DNA of 16,292 nucleotides from Pseudomonadota bacterium (GTDB taxonomy: Bacteria > Pseudomonadota > Alphaproteobacteria > Acetobacterales > Acetobacteraceae). The DNA lies in assembly GCA_023424475.1 (NCBI GenBank), contig JAFADX010000254.1:1-16292 (forward strand), given 5' to 3'. The notes beneath the pieces are model-generated. The model searched no databases. It was not told the DNA's origin and saw only the letters and a program-made list of their open reading frames with translations. Position 1 is the stretch's first letter. The number at the start of each line of letters is the position of its first letter. Position numbers and translations under genes: made by a program. Below are positions 1-7,108 of the stretch, piece by piece.

Positions 1-51
1 CAACGACAGTATCCTGGATGGGTGGCCGGGTGGGGGTGCGGGCCGGTGCCG

Positions 52-69
52 GTTCCGACAGATCGGAAC
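52..69. repeat. Perfect 7-bp inverted repeat
   Basis: GTTCCGA (52-58) and TCGGAAC (63-69) are exact reverse complements separated by 4 nt. The repeat lies downstream of the acyl-CoA dehydrogenase stop, beside the larger hairpin pair at 78-179. It could belong to that palindromic element or be a separate binding site. There is no T-run on either strand, so it is not a classical intrinsic terminator. Confidence 0.5.
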
Positions 70-70
70 A

Positions 71-181
71 TGCTCCAGAGCAGATCCCGATCAGGTGGAA
101 TCCCCTGATCGGGTGAAGATGCTCGCAGAAACAGATACCTGGAGCTTCGGGGGTGAACGCAGGTTCACCGGAAATGCTCTA
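71..181. repeat. Double-hairpin palindromic intergenic element (RIME/REP-like)
   Basis: Two compound hairpins follow each other. The first spans 78-124: GAGCA (78-82) pairs with TGCTC (120-124), and after an internal loop CCCGATCAGG (86-95) pairs perfectly with CCTGATCGGG (104-113) around an 8-nt loop. The second spans 142-179: GAGC pairs with GCTC, TTC with GAA, and GGTGAAC (152-158) with GTTCACC (163-169) around a 4-nt loop. In addition, GCTCCAG (72-78) can pair with CTGGAGC (139-145). This layout, with nested GAGCA/TGCTC arms around an inner palindrome and then a second hairpin, resembles the dispersed palindromic repeats known between genes in rhizobia and relatives. The family assignment is from memory of the pattern, not from a search. 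Confidence 0.6.
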
Positions 182-209
182 CGGCGACATCGCCTGACCG
201 GGACCTGCT

Positions 210-1358
210 CTACCGCGCGCCCAGCATCTGCCGCGCGACGATCAGGCGCATGATCTCGTTGGTGCCCTCGAGGATCCGGTGCACCCGCAGATCGCGCACG
301 ATCTTCTCGATCCCGTAGTCGGCGAGGTAGCCATAGCCGCCGAGCAACTGCAGCGCCTCGTCCGCGACGCGGGAGCAGGTGTCGGTGACGAAGCGCTTGG
401 CCATCGCGCACCAGGTCGTCGCGTCCGGTTCCTTCGCGTCCAGCTTCGACGCCGCGCGCCACAGCAGCGCGCGCGCCGCCTCCAGCTCGATCCGCATGTC
501 CGCGAGGCGGAACTGCGTGTTCTGGAACTCCGCCACCGCCTTCCCGAAGGCCTTGCGCTCCTTCACGTAGTCGAGCGCGATGTCGAGCGCCGATTGCGCG
601 CCGCCCAGCGAGCAGGCGGCGATGTTGAGCCGCCCGCCGTCGAGCCCGGCCATGGCGAAGCGGAACCCCTGCCCTTCCTCCCCGAGCAGCGCGCCCGCCG
701 GCACGCGGGCATTCTCGAAGATCACCTGGCGCGTCGGCTGGGCGTTCCAGCCCATCTTGCGCTCGTTCGCGCCGAAGGAAAGGCCCGCCGTCTCCTTCGG
801 GATCAGCAGCGCGGAGATGCCCGAAGGTCCCTCCCCGCCCGTGCGCGCCATGGTCAGGTAGAGGTCCGAGGCGCCGGCGCCCGAGATGAACTGCTTCGAC
901 CCGTTCAGCACATAGCCTTCGTTGTCGCGCGCCGCGCGCGTGCGCAACGCCGCGGCATCCGAACCGGACCCGGGCTCGGTCAGCGCATAGGAGGCGACGC
1001 GCTCCATGCTCGCGAGGCCCGGCAGCCATTCCGCGCGCTGCGCGTCGCTGCCGAAGCGGTCGATCATCCAGGCGACCATGTTGTGGATCGAGAGATAGGC
1101 CGAGACCACCGGGCAGCCCGTCGCCAGCGCCTCGAACACCACCGCGGCGTCGAGGCGCGTCAGGCCGGACCCGCCGCTCTCCTCCCGCACATAGAGCGCG
1201 GCCATGCCGAGCTTCGCCGCCTCGCGCATCTCCTCGACCGGGAAGTGGCGTTCCTCGTCCCAGCGGCGCGCATTGGGGGCGAGCACTTCGGCGGCGAAGT
1301 CCCGGGCGACGGCCTGCAATTCGCGCGTCGCCTCGGGCAGCTCGAAGGTGGTGGTCAT
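210..1358 (-). CDS. Acyl-CoA dehydrogenase, isobutyryl-CoA dehydrogenase-like
   Basis: This is a 382-aa FAD-dependent acyl-CoA dehydrogenase of normal family length. It would introduce an alpha,beta double bond into a short acyl-CoA and pass electrons to electron-transfer flavoprotein in the cytoplasm. The middle domain carries the typical YALTEPGSGSDAA flavin/substrate loop. The C-terminal helical domain has GGYGYLADY and then ILEGTNEIMR, whose Glu364 is the expected catalytic base. LNGSKQFISGAGASDLY and GWNAQPTRQVIFE resemble human ACAD8 (isobutyryl-CoA dehydrogenase, valine breakdown) more than the generic short-chain enzymes, so isobutyryl-CoA is the best substrate guess, not a proven one. 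The ATG at 1358 is chosen over an in-frame start further upstream because GGGGGAGGAA lies 9 nt before it. It is probably the last gene of the ior-monooxygenase-acd run, 63 bp after the monooxygenase stop. Confidence 0.9.
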   Translation of the reverse strand: MTTTFELPEATRELQAVARDFAAEVLAPNARRWDEERHFPVEEMREAAKLGMAALYVREESGGSGLTRLDAAVVFEALATGCPVVSAYLSIHNMVAWMIDRFGSDAQRAEWLPGLASMERVASYALTEPGSGSDAAALRTRAARDNEGYVLNGSKQFISGAGASDLYLTMARTGGEGPSGISALLIPKETAGLSFGANERKMGWNAQPTRQVIFENARVPAGALLGEEGQGFRFAMAGLDGGRLNIAACSLGGAQSALDIALDYVKERKAFGKAVAEFQNTQFRLADMRIELEAARALLWRAASKLDAKEPDATTWCAMAKRFVTDTCSRVADEALQLLGGYGYLADYGIEKIVRDLRVHRILEGTNEIMRLIVARQMLGAR

Positions 1359-1421
1359 CGGCGGCGGTTCCTCCCCCGTCAGCCTAACAGAGCCGCCGGG
1401 GGCGGGCACCGTCCAGGCGCG

Positions 1422-2765
1422 TCACTCCGCCGCCGCACGGGCGGGGAAGAAGCGGTTCCCGGGCCGCGGCAGGCCGAGATGCTCGCGCAGCGTCGTGCCT
1501 TCGTAGTCCCGGCGGAACAGGCCGCGGCGCTGGAGCTCCGGCACGACCTGGTCCACGAAGTCATCGAGGCCACCGGGCAGGTAGGGGAACATGACGTTGA
1601 AGCCGTCGCAGCCGCGGCCTTCGAGCCAGGCCTGCATCTCGTCCGCGATGGTCTGCGGCGTGCCGACCAACGCAAGCCCCGCATAGCCGCCGAGGCGCTG
1701 GGCGAGTTGCCGGACCGTCAAGTTCTCCCGCCGCGCCAGCGCGATGGCGCGCTCGCGTCCGCTCTTGCTCTGGTTGGTCTCCGGGATCTCCGGCAACGGC
1801 CCGTCGGGGTCGAAGCGCGACGCATCGGTGCCGAGCGCGATGGACAGTGACGCGATGGCGCTGTCCACATGCACGAGGCTGTCCAGCAGCGCGCGCTTCT
1901 CCCGCGCCTCCTCCACCGTCCCGCCGACGACAACCAGCGCGCCCGGCAGGATCTTGATGTGATCCGGGTTGCGTCCGAACGCCGTGGCGCGGCCCTTCAC
2001 GTCCGCATAGAACTGCTGCGCGTCCTCGAGCCGCCCGCCGGCGGCGAAGACCATCTCCGCCGTCTCGGCCGCGATCTGCCGCCCGGCGTCGGAGGCGCCG
2101 GCCTGCACGATCACCGGCCAGCCCTGGATCGGCCGCGCGACGTTCAGCGGGCCGCGGACCGAGAATTCCGGCCCCTTGTGGTTCAGCGGCCGTACGCGGC
2201 CGGGATCGAAGAAGATGCCGCTCCCGACGTCGCGGACCAGCGCGTCGTCGGCCCAGCTGTCCCACAGGCCGGTGACGACGTCGTAGAACTCGCGGGCGCG
2301 CTTGTAGCGCTCGCCATGCGCCATGTGCTCGTCATGGCCGAAGTTCAGCGCGGCGTCCGGGTTCGCCGTCGTCACCAGGTTCCAGCCTGCTCGGCCACCG
2401 CTGATATGGTCCAGCGAGGCGAACTTGCGCGCGATGTGATAGGGCTCGTTGTAGGTGGTGGATGCGGTCGCGATCAGCCCGATCCGCTCCGTCACCGCGG
2501 CGAGTGCCGGCAGCAGCGTCAGCGGGTCGAAGGAGCTGACGGTGTGGCTGCGCTTCAGCGCCTCGATCGGCATGTTGAGCAGCGCCAGGTGGTCCGCCAT
2601 GAAGAAGGCGTCGAACCTGCCTTCCTCCAGCTTGCGGATGAATCGCTTGTAGTGCCGGAAGTTGAAGTTGGCGTCGGGGAAGGCACCGGGGTAGCGCCAG
2701 CCGCCCGTATGGATGGTGACGGGGCGCATGAAGGCGCCGAGATGGAGTTGCCGCTTCGCCGCCAT
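1422..2765 (-). CDS. LLM-class flavin monooxygenase, NtaA/SnaA/DszA family
   Basis: This 447-aa cytoplasmic protein has the TIM-barrel fold of bacterial luciferase-like (LLM) monooxygenases, in the NtaA/SnaA/DszA branch. These enzymes use FMNH2 from a partner reductase plus O2. Family signatures visible are the N-terminal HTGGWRYPGA, then FDAFFMADHLAL, STTYNEPYHIARKFASLDHISGGRAGWNLVTT and, further on, RPIQGWPVIVQAGASDAGR. Length is typical and the frame is intact. Known members attack nitrilotriacetate, dibenzothiophene sulfone or pristinamycin precursors, so the substrate cannot be read from sequence. No flavin reductase gene is in the window. The ATG at 2765 follows GAAAGG at a suitable distance. 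It sits on the same strand between the ferredoxin oxidoreductase (126 bp upstream) and the acyl-CoA dehydrogenase (63 bp downstream). Confidence 0.9.
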   Translation of the reverse strand: MAAKRQLHLGAFMRPVTIHTGGWRYPGAFPDANFNFRHYKRFIRKLEEGRFDAFFMADHLALLNMPIEALKRSHTVSSFDPLTLLPALAAVTERIGLIATASTTYNEPYHIARKFASLDHISGGRAGWNLVTTANPDAALNFGHDEHMAHGERYKRAREFYDVVTGLWDSWADDALVRDVGSGIFFDPGRVRPLNHKGPEFSVRGPLNVARPIQGWPVIVQAGASDAGRQIAAETAEMVFAAGGRLEDAQQFYADVKGRATAFGRNPDHIKILPGALVVVGGTVEEAREKRALLDSLVHVDSAIASLSIALGTDASRFDPDGPLPEIPETNQSKSGRERAIALARRENLTVRQLAQRLGGYAGLALVGTPQTIADEMQAWLEGRGCDGFNVMFPYLPGGLDDFVDQVVPELQRRGLFRRDYEGTTLREHLGLPRPGNRFFPARAAAE

Positions 2766-2783
2766 GGCGATCGCCTTTCGCTG

Positions 2784-2817
2784 ACGGGCCGGCCCGTGGC
2801 GCCGGCGATGCGGCGCC
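2784..2817. repeat. 14-bp perfect palindrome plus adjoining 7-bp hairpin
   Basis: ACGGGCCGGCCCGT (2784-2797) is a perfect 14-bp palindrome. It is directly followed by GGCGCCG (2798-2804) and CGGCGCC (2811-2817), a hairpin with a 6-nt loop. Both lie 19-52 bp before the monooxygenase start. They could be an operator, or RNA hairpins that process or attenuate the ior-monooxygenase transcript. High GC makes some palindromes likely by chance. Confidence 0.4.
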
Positions 2818-2858
2818 GCTCGCCGGCCGGCCCTGGTTGCCAGCGCAGATCGGGTCGA

Positions 2859-2885
2859 GGCGCCCGCCCTGCAAGGATGGGCGCC
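2859..2885 (-). terminator. Possible hairpin after the ferredoxin oxidoreductase gene
   Basis: GGCGCCC (2859-2865) and GGGCGCC (2879-2885) can form a 7-bp stem with a 13-nt loop, starting 6 nt past the stop codon of the upstream gene. No U-run follows on the minus strand. It may be a weak terminator, an mRNA-stabilising hairpin, or chance in GC-rich DNA. Confidence 0.3.
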
Positions 2886-2891
2886 CGAAGG

Positions 2892-5800
2892 TCACTCCGC
2901 AGCGATCGCCGGCGCCTCGATGCGCGCGAGGCGTTCGCGCGTCGCGGCGAGGTTCCGCGCCTTGATGTGCCCGAAGCCCTTCACGCCGGCCCAGGCCTCG
3001 GCCCAGTCGCAGGCGGCGGCATGGGCGGCCGGCAGCGACACGAGGAACCTCTCCATGCCGGCGCGGAACTCGCTTGGCAGCGCACGCTCGGTGTGGCGTT
3101 CCTCCGTGCGCCCGAAGGGGTCGAGCGTCGTGCCGCGCAGCACCTTGCCGTGCCGCAGCCAGCCCATGGCGCGGAACATCCAGGGGCCGAAGCGGCGCTT
3201 GGCTGGGACGGGCGCGCCGCCGCTCAACACGGGCGGGGCGAGATGCATCTCGATCGCCCGCGTGCCCGTGAAGCCGTGCGCCAGCGCATCCTTCCACTCC
3301 GGCAGGGCATGCAGCCGAGCGACCTCGTATTCGTCCTTGTAGGCCATCAGGCGATGGAGCTGCATCGCGACGGCGCGCGACAGGCGCTCCTCGCCGGGCC
3401 GTGCGGCCTGCTCGGCGGCGCGGACCTTCGCCACGAAGCCGGCGTAGTCCTGCGCGTAGCGCGCATTCTGATAGGCGGTGAGGTCCGCGACGCGGCGCGC
3501 GACCAGACCGTCCAGCGTCTCGGCCGCGTGAGCCGGCGGCCGCAGCTCGCCCATCGCCGCCGCGCGCCCGCGGGCGAAGGCTTCCGTGTTCAGCGCCACC
3601 TGCGCGCCGTTCAGTTCCAGTGCGCGCCCGATCGCCTCGGCCGACAGCGGCACCAGCCCGCGCTGATAGGCGATGCCGAGCAGGAAGACGTTGAGATAGA
3701 CGGCATCGCCCAGTTCCTCGGTGACGCGCGTCGCGCCCGGCAGGGCGATGGTGTCGCGGCAGGCGTGGCGGATGCTCTCGAGCATCTCCGCCGCGTGGTA
3801 GCGCGTGCCGGTGTCCTTCACGAACTGCGCGGTGGGTGCCAGGTCCGCGTTCACCACCGCGACGGTGCGCTCCGGCCCGAGCAGCGGCCGCGCCGTCCGG
3901 CCATGCGCCACCACCATGTCGGCGGCGATCAGCAGGTCGGCGGAGCCCGCACCGATCCGCGCGCCGGCGATGCTTTCCGGCGCCGCGCCCGGCGCGCCGA
4001 CGCGCAGCTGCGCATAGACGCCGCCACCCTTCTGCGCGAGCCCGAGGAAGTCGAGGCTGCGCACCGGCCGCCCCTCGAGATGCGCCGCCTGGCCGAGGAT
4101 CGCCGCGAGCGAGGACACCCCCTGCCCGCCGACGCCCGCCATCAGCAGGTTCCACGCCTCGCCCCGGACCTCGGGCCGCACGGGCTCGGGCGGCGCGGCG
4201 CCGGAGGCGGTGACGTGATGCTCGGCGGGCTTGGCGCCGACCAGGGTGACGAAGGAGGGGCAGAAGCCCTGCACGCAGGAAAGGTCCTGGTTGCAGGCCG
4301 ACTGGTCGATCTTCCGCTTGCGGCCGAACTCGGTCTCGACCGGCTCGACGGCGAGGCAGTTGGAGGCGCGGGAACAATCGCCGCAATCCTCGCAGACGCG
4401 GGGATTGATCATCACCCGGCGCTCGGCCTTCGGCGCCAGGTCGCGCTTGCGCTTGCGGCGGCGCTCGGTCGCGCATTCCTGGTCGTAGATGATGGCGGTG
4501 ACGCCCTTCACCTCGCGCAGCGCCGTCTGCACCGCATCGAGCTCCGAGCGGTGGTGGAAGCCGGTGCCGGGCGGGATCAGCGGGTTGCCCCTGTGGCGGT
4601 CCTCGTCATCCGAGACGATCTCGATGCGCTCGACGCCCTCCGCGCGCAGCTGCGCGGCGATGTGCGGGACGTCGATCTCGCCTTCCGGCGTCTGGCCGCC
4701 GGTCATGGCGACCGCGCTGTTGACCAGGACCTTGAAGGTCATATTGGCCTTCGCCGCGATGGCGAAGCGCACGGTCAGGCTGCCCGAATGGCCCCAGGTG
4801 CCGTCGCCGATATTGGCGAAGACGTGCCCCTCGGCGGTGAAGGGCGCCTGGCCGATCCAGGGCATGCCCTCCCCGCCCATCTGGGTGAAGGCGTCGGAAT
4901 TGCGGTTCATGAACCGCGCCAGGTAGTGGCAGCCGATGCCGGCGAGCGCGCGGGACCCTTCGGGGATGCGCGTCGAGGTGTTGTGCGGGCAGCCCGGGCA
5001 GAAATAGGGGTCGCGCAGGTGCAGCGGCGGTTCCTGCATCTGCGCCAGGGCGTCGAGCTCGGCGATGCGCGCGCGGAGCCGCTCGGTGCGGAGCGCCTCC
5101 GGCAACCGCGCCGCCAGCGCGCGCAGGATCTGCCCGACATCGAGTTCCGTCAGGTCCGACAGCAGCGGCCTGCCGGCCTCGTCCGCCTTGCCGGTGACAC
5201 GGGGGCGCCGCGCAGCGTGGTAGAGCGCGTCGCGGATCTGCGGCTCGATGACCGGGCGGCGATCCTCGATGACGAGGATCTCCTCCAGCCCCTCGGCGAA
5301 GGCCCGCGCGGCCTCGGCGTCGAGCGGCCAGGCCAGGCCGATCTTCCACAGCCGCAGCCCGTGCTCGCGCGCCAGCGCGTCGGAGATGCCGGCCTCCTCC
5401 ATCGCCTGGCGCAGCACGGCATGGGCCTTGCCGCGCGCCGCGATGCCGAAGCGGGCATTCGGGCCGTCGATGACGATGCGGTCGAAGCCGTTCGCCCGCG
5501 CGAAGGCGACCGCATGCGGCAGCTTGAAGTGCCGCAGCCGTTCCTCCTGCGCGATCGGGCTGTCGCCGCCGCGGATGTGCAGCCCGCCCGGCGGCAGCGG
5601 CAGCCCCTGCGGGTCCCGCGTCGCATAGCGCGCCGGGTCGAGCAGCACGGTCATCGACGCATCCATCGTGTCCGCGACGCACTTCACCCCGGCCCAGACG
5701 CCCGCGAAGCGCGACAGCGCGATGCCCTTGAGGCCGAATTCCAGCACTTCCCCGACGTCGGCGGGATCGAGCACCGGGATCTCGGCATCCATGAAGGCGT

Positions 5801-6299
5801 ATTCGCAGCCGGAGGTGATGGTGGACGACTTGGAAGACGGATCGTCCCCCGCCAGCGCGATCACCCCGCCTTTCGGGGCCGTGCCGGCGGAATTGGCGTG
5901 GCGCAGCACGTCGCCCGAGCGGTCGATGCCCGGCCCCTTGCCGTACCAGATGGCGAAGACGCCATCGACCCGCGCGCCGGGGTAGAGCCCGACCTGCTGC
6001 GACCCCCACACGGCGGTGGCGGCCAGGTCCTCGTTCAGCCCGGGCTGGAAGACGATGTCATGGGCCCCGAGCCGCTTCTGCTGGCGCCCGAGCTCCTTGT
6101 CGAAGCCGCCGAGCGGCGAGCCCCGGTAGCCCGAGATGAAGCCCCCGGTCTTCCATCCGAGGGCGGCATCCATCTCCTGCCGCAGCATGGGCAGGCGCAC
6201 CAGCGCCTGGGTGCCGGTGAGGAGCACGGGTCCGCCGGTAGAGTCCCAGCGTTCCTCGAGCGTCGCGTCGGGTCGGATGATGCTGCCCATGGCGGTCAT
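2892..6299 (-). CDS. Fused indolepyruvate-type 2-oxoacid:ferredoxin oxidoreductase
   Basis: This 1135-aa enzyme has the alpha (TPP) and gamma parts fused, as in the proteobacterial IorAB-type family. It decarboxylates a 2-oxo acid (aryl pyruvates in characterised members) to an acyl-CoA and reduces ferredoxin. The N-terminal part has GYRGSPLGGFD. The TPP-binding part has FCPGCPHN (433-440) and GDGTWGHSG (Gly498 onward) with VNSAVAMTGGQ. A cluster-binding segment follows with Cys636, 639, 642, 648, 669, 675 and 680. The gamma domain begins at AGVGGQGVSS (about 722), and the C-terminal extension is the one usual for the fused form. I chose the ATG at 6299 because GGAG lies 9 nt upstream; an in-frame TTG nine codons earlier has no ribosome site. 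It is first in a same-strand run of three genes and divergent from an Lrp-type regulator. The true substrate is open. Confidence 0.93.
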   Translation of the reverse strand: MTAMGSIIRPDATLEERWDSTGGPVLLTGTQALVRLPMLRQEMDAALGWKTGGFISGYRGSPLGGFDKELGRQQKRLGAHDIVFQPGLNEDLAATAVWGSQQVGLYPGARVDGVFAIWYGKGPGIDRSGDVLRHANSAGTAPKGGVIALAGDDPSSKSSTITSGCEYAFMDAEIPVLDPADVGEVLEFGLKGIALSRFAGVWAGVKCVADTMDASMTVLLDPARYATRDPQGLPLPPGGLHIRGGDSPIAQEERLRHFKLPHAVAFARANGFDRIVIDGPNARFGIAARGKAHAVLRQAMEEAGISDALAREHGLRLWKIGLAWPLDAEAARAFAEGLEEILVIEDRRPVIEPQIRDALYHAARRPRVTGKADEAGRPLLSDLTELDVGQILRALAARLPEALRTERLRARIAELDALAQMQEPPLHLRDPYFCPGCPHNTSTRIPEGSRALAGIGCHYLARFMNRNSDAFTQMGGEGMPWIGQAPFTAEGHVFANIGDGTWGHSGSLTVRFAIAAKANMTFKVLVNSAVAMTGGQTPEGEIDVPHIAAQLRAEGVERIEIVSDDEDRHRGNPLIPPGTGFHHRSELDAVQTALREVKGVTAIIYDQECATERRRKRKRDLAPKAERRVMINPRVCEDCGDCSRASNCLAVEPVETEFGRKRKIDQSACNQDLSCVQGFCPSFVTLVGAKPAEHHVTASGAAPPEPVRPEVRGEAWNLLMAGVGGQGVSSLAAILGQAAHLEGRPVRSLDFLGLAQKGGGVYAQLRVGAPGAAPESIAGARIGAGSADLLIAADMVVAHGRTARPLLGPERTVAVVNADLAPTAQFVKDTGTRYHAAEMLESIRHACRDTIALPGATRVTEELGDAVYLNVFLLGIAYQRGLVPLSAEAIGRALELNGAQVALNTEAFARGRAAAMGELRPPAHAAETLDGLVARRVADLTAYQNARYAQDYAGFVAKVRAAEQAARPGEERLSRAVAMQLHRLMAYKDEYEVARLHALPEWKDALAHGFTGTRAIEMHLAPPVLSGGAPVPAKRRFGPWMFRAMGWLRHGKVLRGTTLDPFGRTEERHTERALPSEFRAGMERFLVSLPAAHAAACDWAEAWAGVKGFGHIKARNLAATRERLARIEAPAIAAE

Positions 6300-6308
6300 G
6301 TTGGAGGT

Positions 6309-6312
6309 CTCC
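6309..6312 (-). promoter_or_regulatory. Ribosome binding site fixing the oxidoreductase start
   Basis: On the minus strand this reads GGAG with a 9-nt spacer to the ATG at 6299. It supports that ATG over the in-frame TTG at 6326 and over a second ATG at 6290. Confidence 0.6.
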
Positions 6313-6360
6313 GCGTGCGCTGCCAATGGCAGGATGATGCGGCGCGATCCGCGGTGGTTT

Positions 6361-6407
6361 GTTCCGAATTCTGTTGTGCAATGCCGAAGATACGGAACAT
6401 CCTTCCG
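6361..6407. promoter_or_regulatory. Candidate regulator-binding half-sites between ior and lrp genes
   Basis: The gap between the two divergent genes holds GTTCCG (6361-6366) and CGGAAC (6393-6398), an inverted pair 32 bp apart and so about three helical turns. A third half-site, TTCCG (6403-6407), is inverted to CGGAA (6393-6397) with a 5-nt gap. It also has the lowest GC of the neighbourhood (TTTGTTCCGAATTCTGTTG). Lrp/AsnC proteins often bind several phased sites between their own gene and a divergent target, so this is a reasonable operator candidate. I could not place convincing -35/-10 boxes for either gene. Confidence 0.4.
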
Positions 6408-6409
6408 TC

Positions 6410-6862
6410 ATGGACGCCACCGACCGCCGAATCCTCCGCGCGCTGTCCCGTCGCGCCCGCCTGACCAACGCCGAGCTGGCCGAGGAGGCGGGCCTCTCGC
6501 CCTCCCCCTGCTGGACCCGGGTCAAGCGCCTCGAGCAGTCGGGCGTGATCCAGGGCTACCACGCCCTGCTGGACCAGGCGGCGCTGGGCATGCCCGACAC
6601 GGTCTTCGTCGAGGTGATGATGGAACGTCACGACGAGGAGAACCTGCACCGCTTCGAGGAAGCGGTGACGGCCATGCCCGAGGTGATGGAGTGCTGGCTG
6701 GTGACCGGCGAATACGACTACATGCTCAAGGCCGCGGTAGGCGGCACGGCCGGCTACGAGCGCCTGCTGCGCGAGAAGATCTACCGCCTGCCCGGCGTGC
6801 GCCACACGCGCACGGCATTCACGCTGCGCTGCCTGAAGCGGGTGCTCTCGCCGGCGCCATGA
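6410..6862 (+). CDS. Lrp/AsnC family transcriptional regulator
   Basis: This 150-aa protein has the standard Lrp/AsnC layout. The N-terminal winged helix-turn-helix runs from about residue 3 to 55, starting DATDRRILRALSRRARLT and including AELAEEAGLSPSPCWTRVKRLEQSGVI in short segments. It is followed by an alpha-beta RAM/effector domain (about 65-145) with VMECWLVTGEYDYMLKA, the region that binds amino acids in family members. The ATG at 6410 gives the canonical start MDATDRRIL. Earlier in-frame starts would add an unlikely tail and run into the intergenic region. It is divergent from the 2-oxoacid:ferredoxin oxidoreductase, so it probably senses an amino acid and controls that gene and itself. 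This is inferred from context. Confidence 0.92.
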   Translation: MDATDRRILRALSRRARLTNAELAEEAGLSPSPCWTRVKRLEQSGVIQGYHALLDQAALGMPDTVFVEVMMERHDEENLHRFEEAVTAMPEVMECWLVTGEYDYMLKAAVGGTAGYERLLREKIYRLPGVRHTRTAFTLRCLKRVLSPAP

Positions 6863-7108
6863 GCCACCGGGGCCTTGCCAGCCCGGCGCCCGGGCGCGGT
6901 GCGGCGCGGCCGATCCCCGGAGGCGGGCGAGCGCCGGGCGCGACAGGGCCGGCCGAGGCGGTGATCGGCCTCCGCGCAGCCCGCGGCGGCACCGGCGCCA
7001 CGGGCCTGCCGCCACGCATCCCGGACCACGCCGTCATGGGGCGCAAGCCGGCCCGGTCCCATGCCCGAAGAGATCGGGCGTTTCCTCGCCGCCGGCTGAC
7101 GGCCGGCA
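6863..7108. other. Non-coding gap between converging lrp gene and cco operon
   Basis: About 246 bp with no supported gene. Open frames here lack family features and a ribosome site, and are rich in Arg, Pro and Gly as expected of random GC-rich DNA. The gap holds the hairpin at 6881-6895 and, near 7090-7110, two GCCGGC blocks that could pair downstream of the cco operon. Neither has a T-run. Confidence 0.5.
6881..6895 (+). terminator. GC-rich hairpin downstream of the Lrp gene
   Basis: GCCCGG (6881-6886) and CCGGGC (6890-6895) form a perfect 6-bp stem with a 3-nt loop, 18 nt after the lrp stop codon. The position suits transcription termination, but no U-run follows. Confidence 0.3.

Noticed and set aside
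279..1850. 523-codon plus-strand frame across the acyl-CoA dehydrogenase and monooxygenase genes.
   Set aside because: Antisense shadow of both genes, with biased composition and no recognisable domain or ribosome site.
6300..6326. TTG at 6326 as the start of the ferredoxin oxidoreductase.
   Set aside because: There is no ribosome site before it, whereas GGAG is 9 nt before the ATG at 6299.
1869..6464. Very long (1531-codon) open frame on the plus strand opposite the oxidoreductase and monooxygenase.
   Set aside because: It is antisense to two clear enzyme genes. Its translation is dominated by Arg, Ala, His and Gly with no domain, as happens in the complementary frame of GC-rich genes with G/C third positions.
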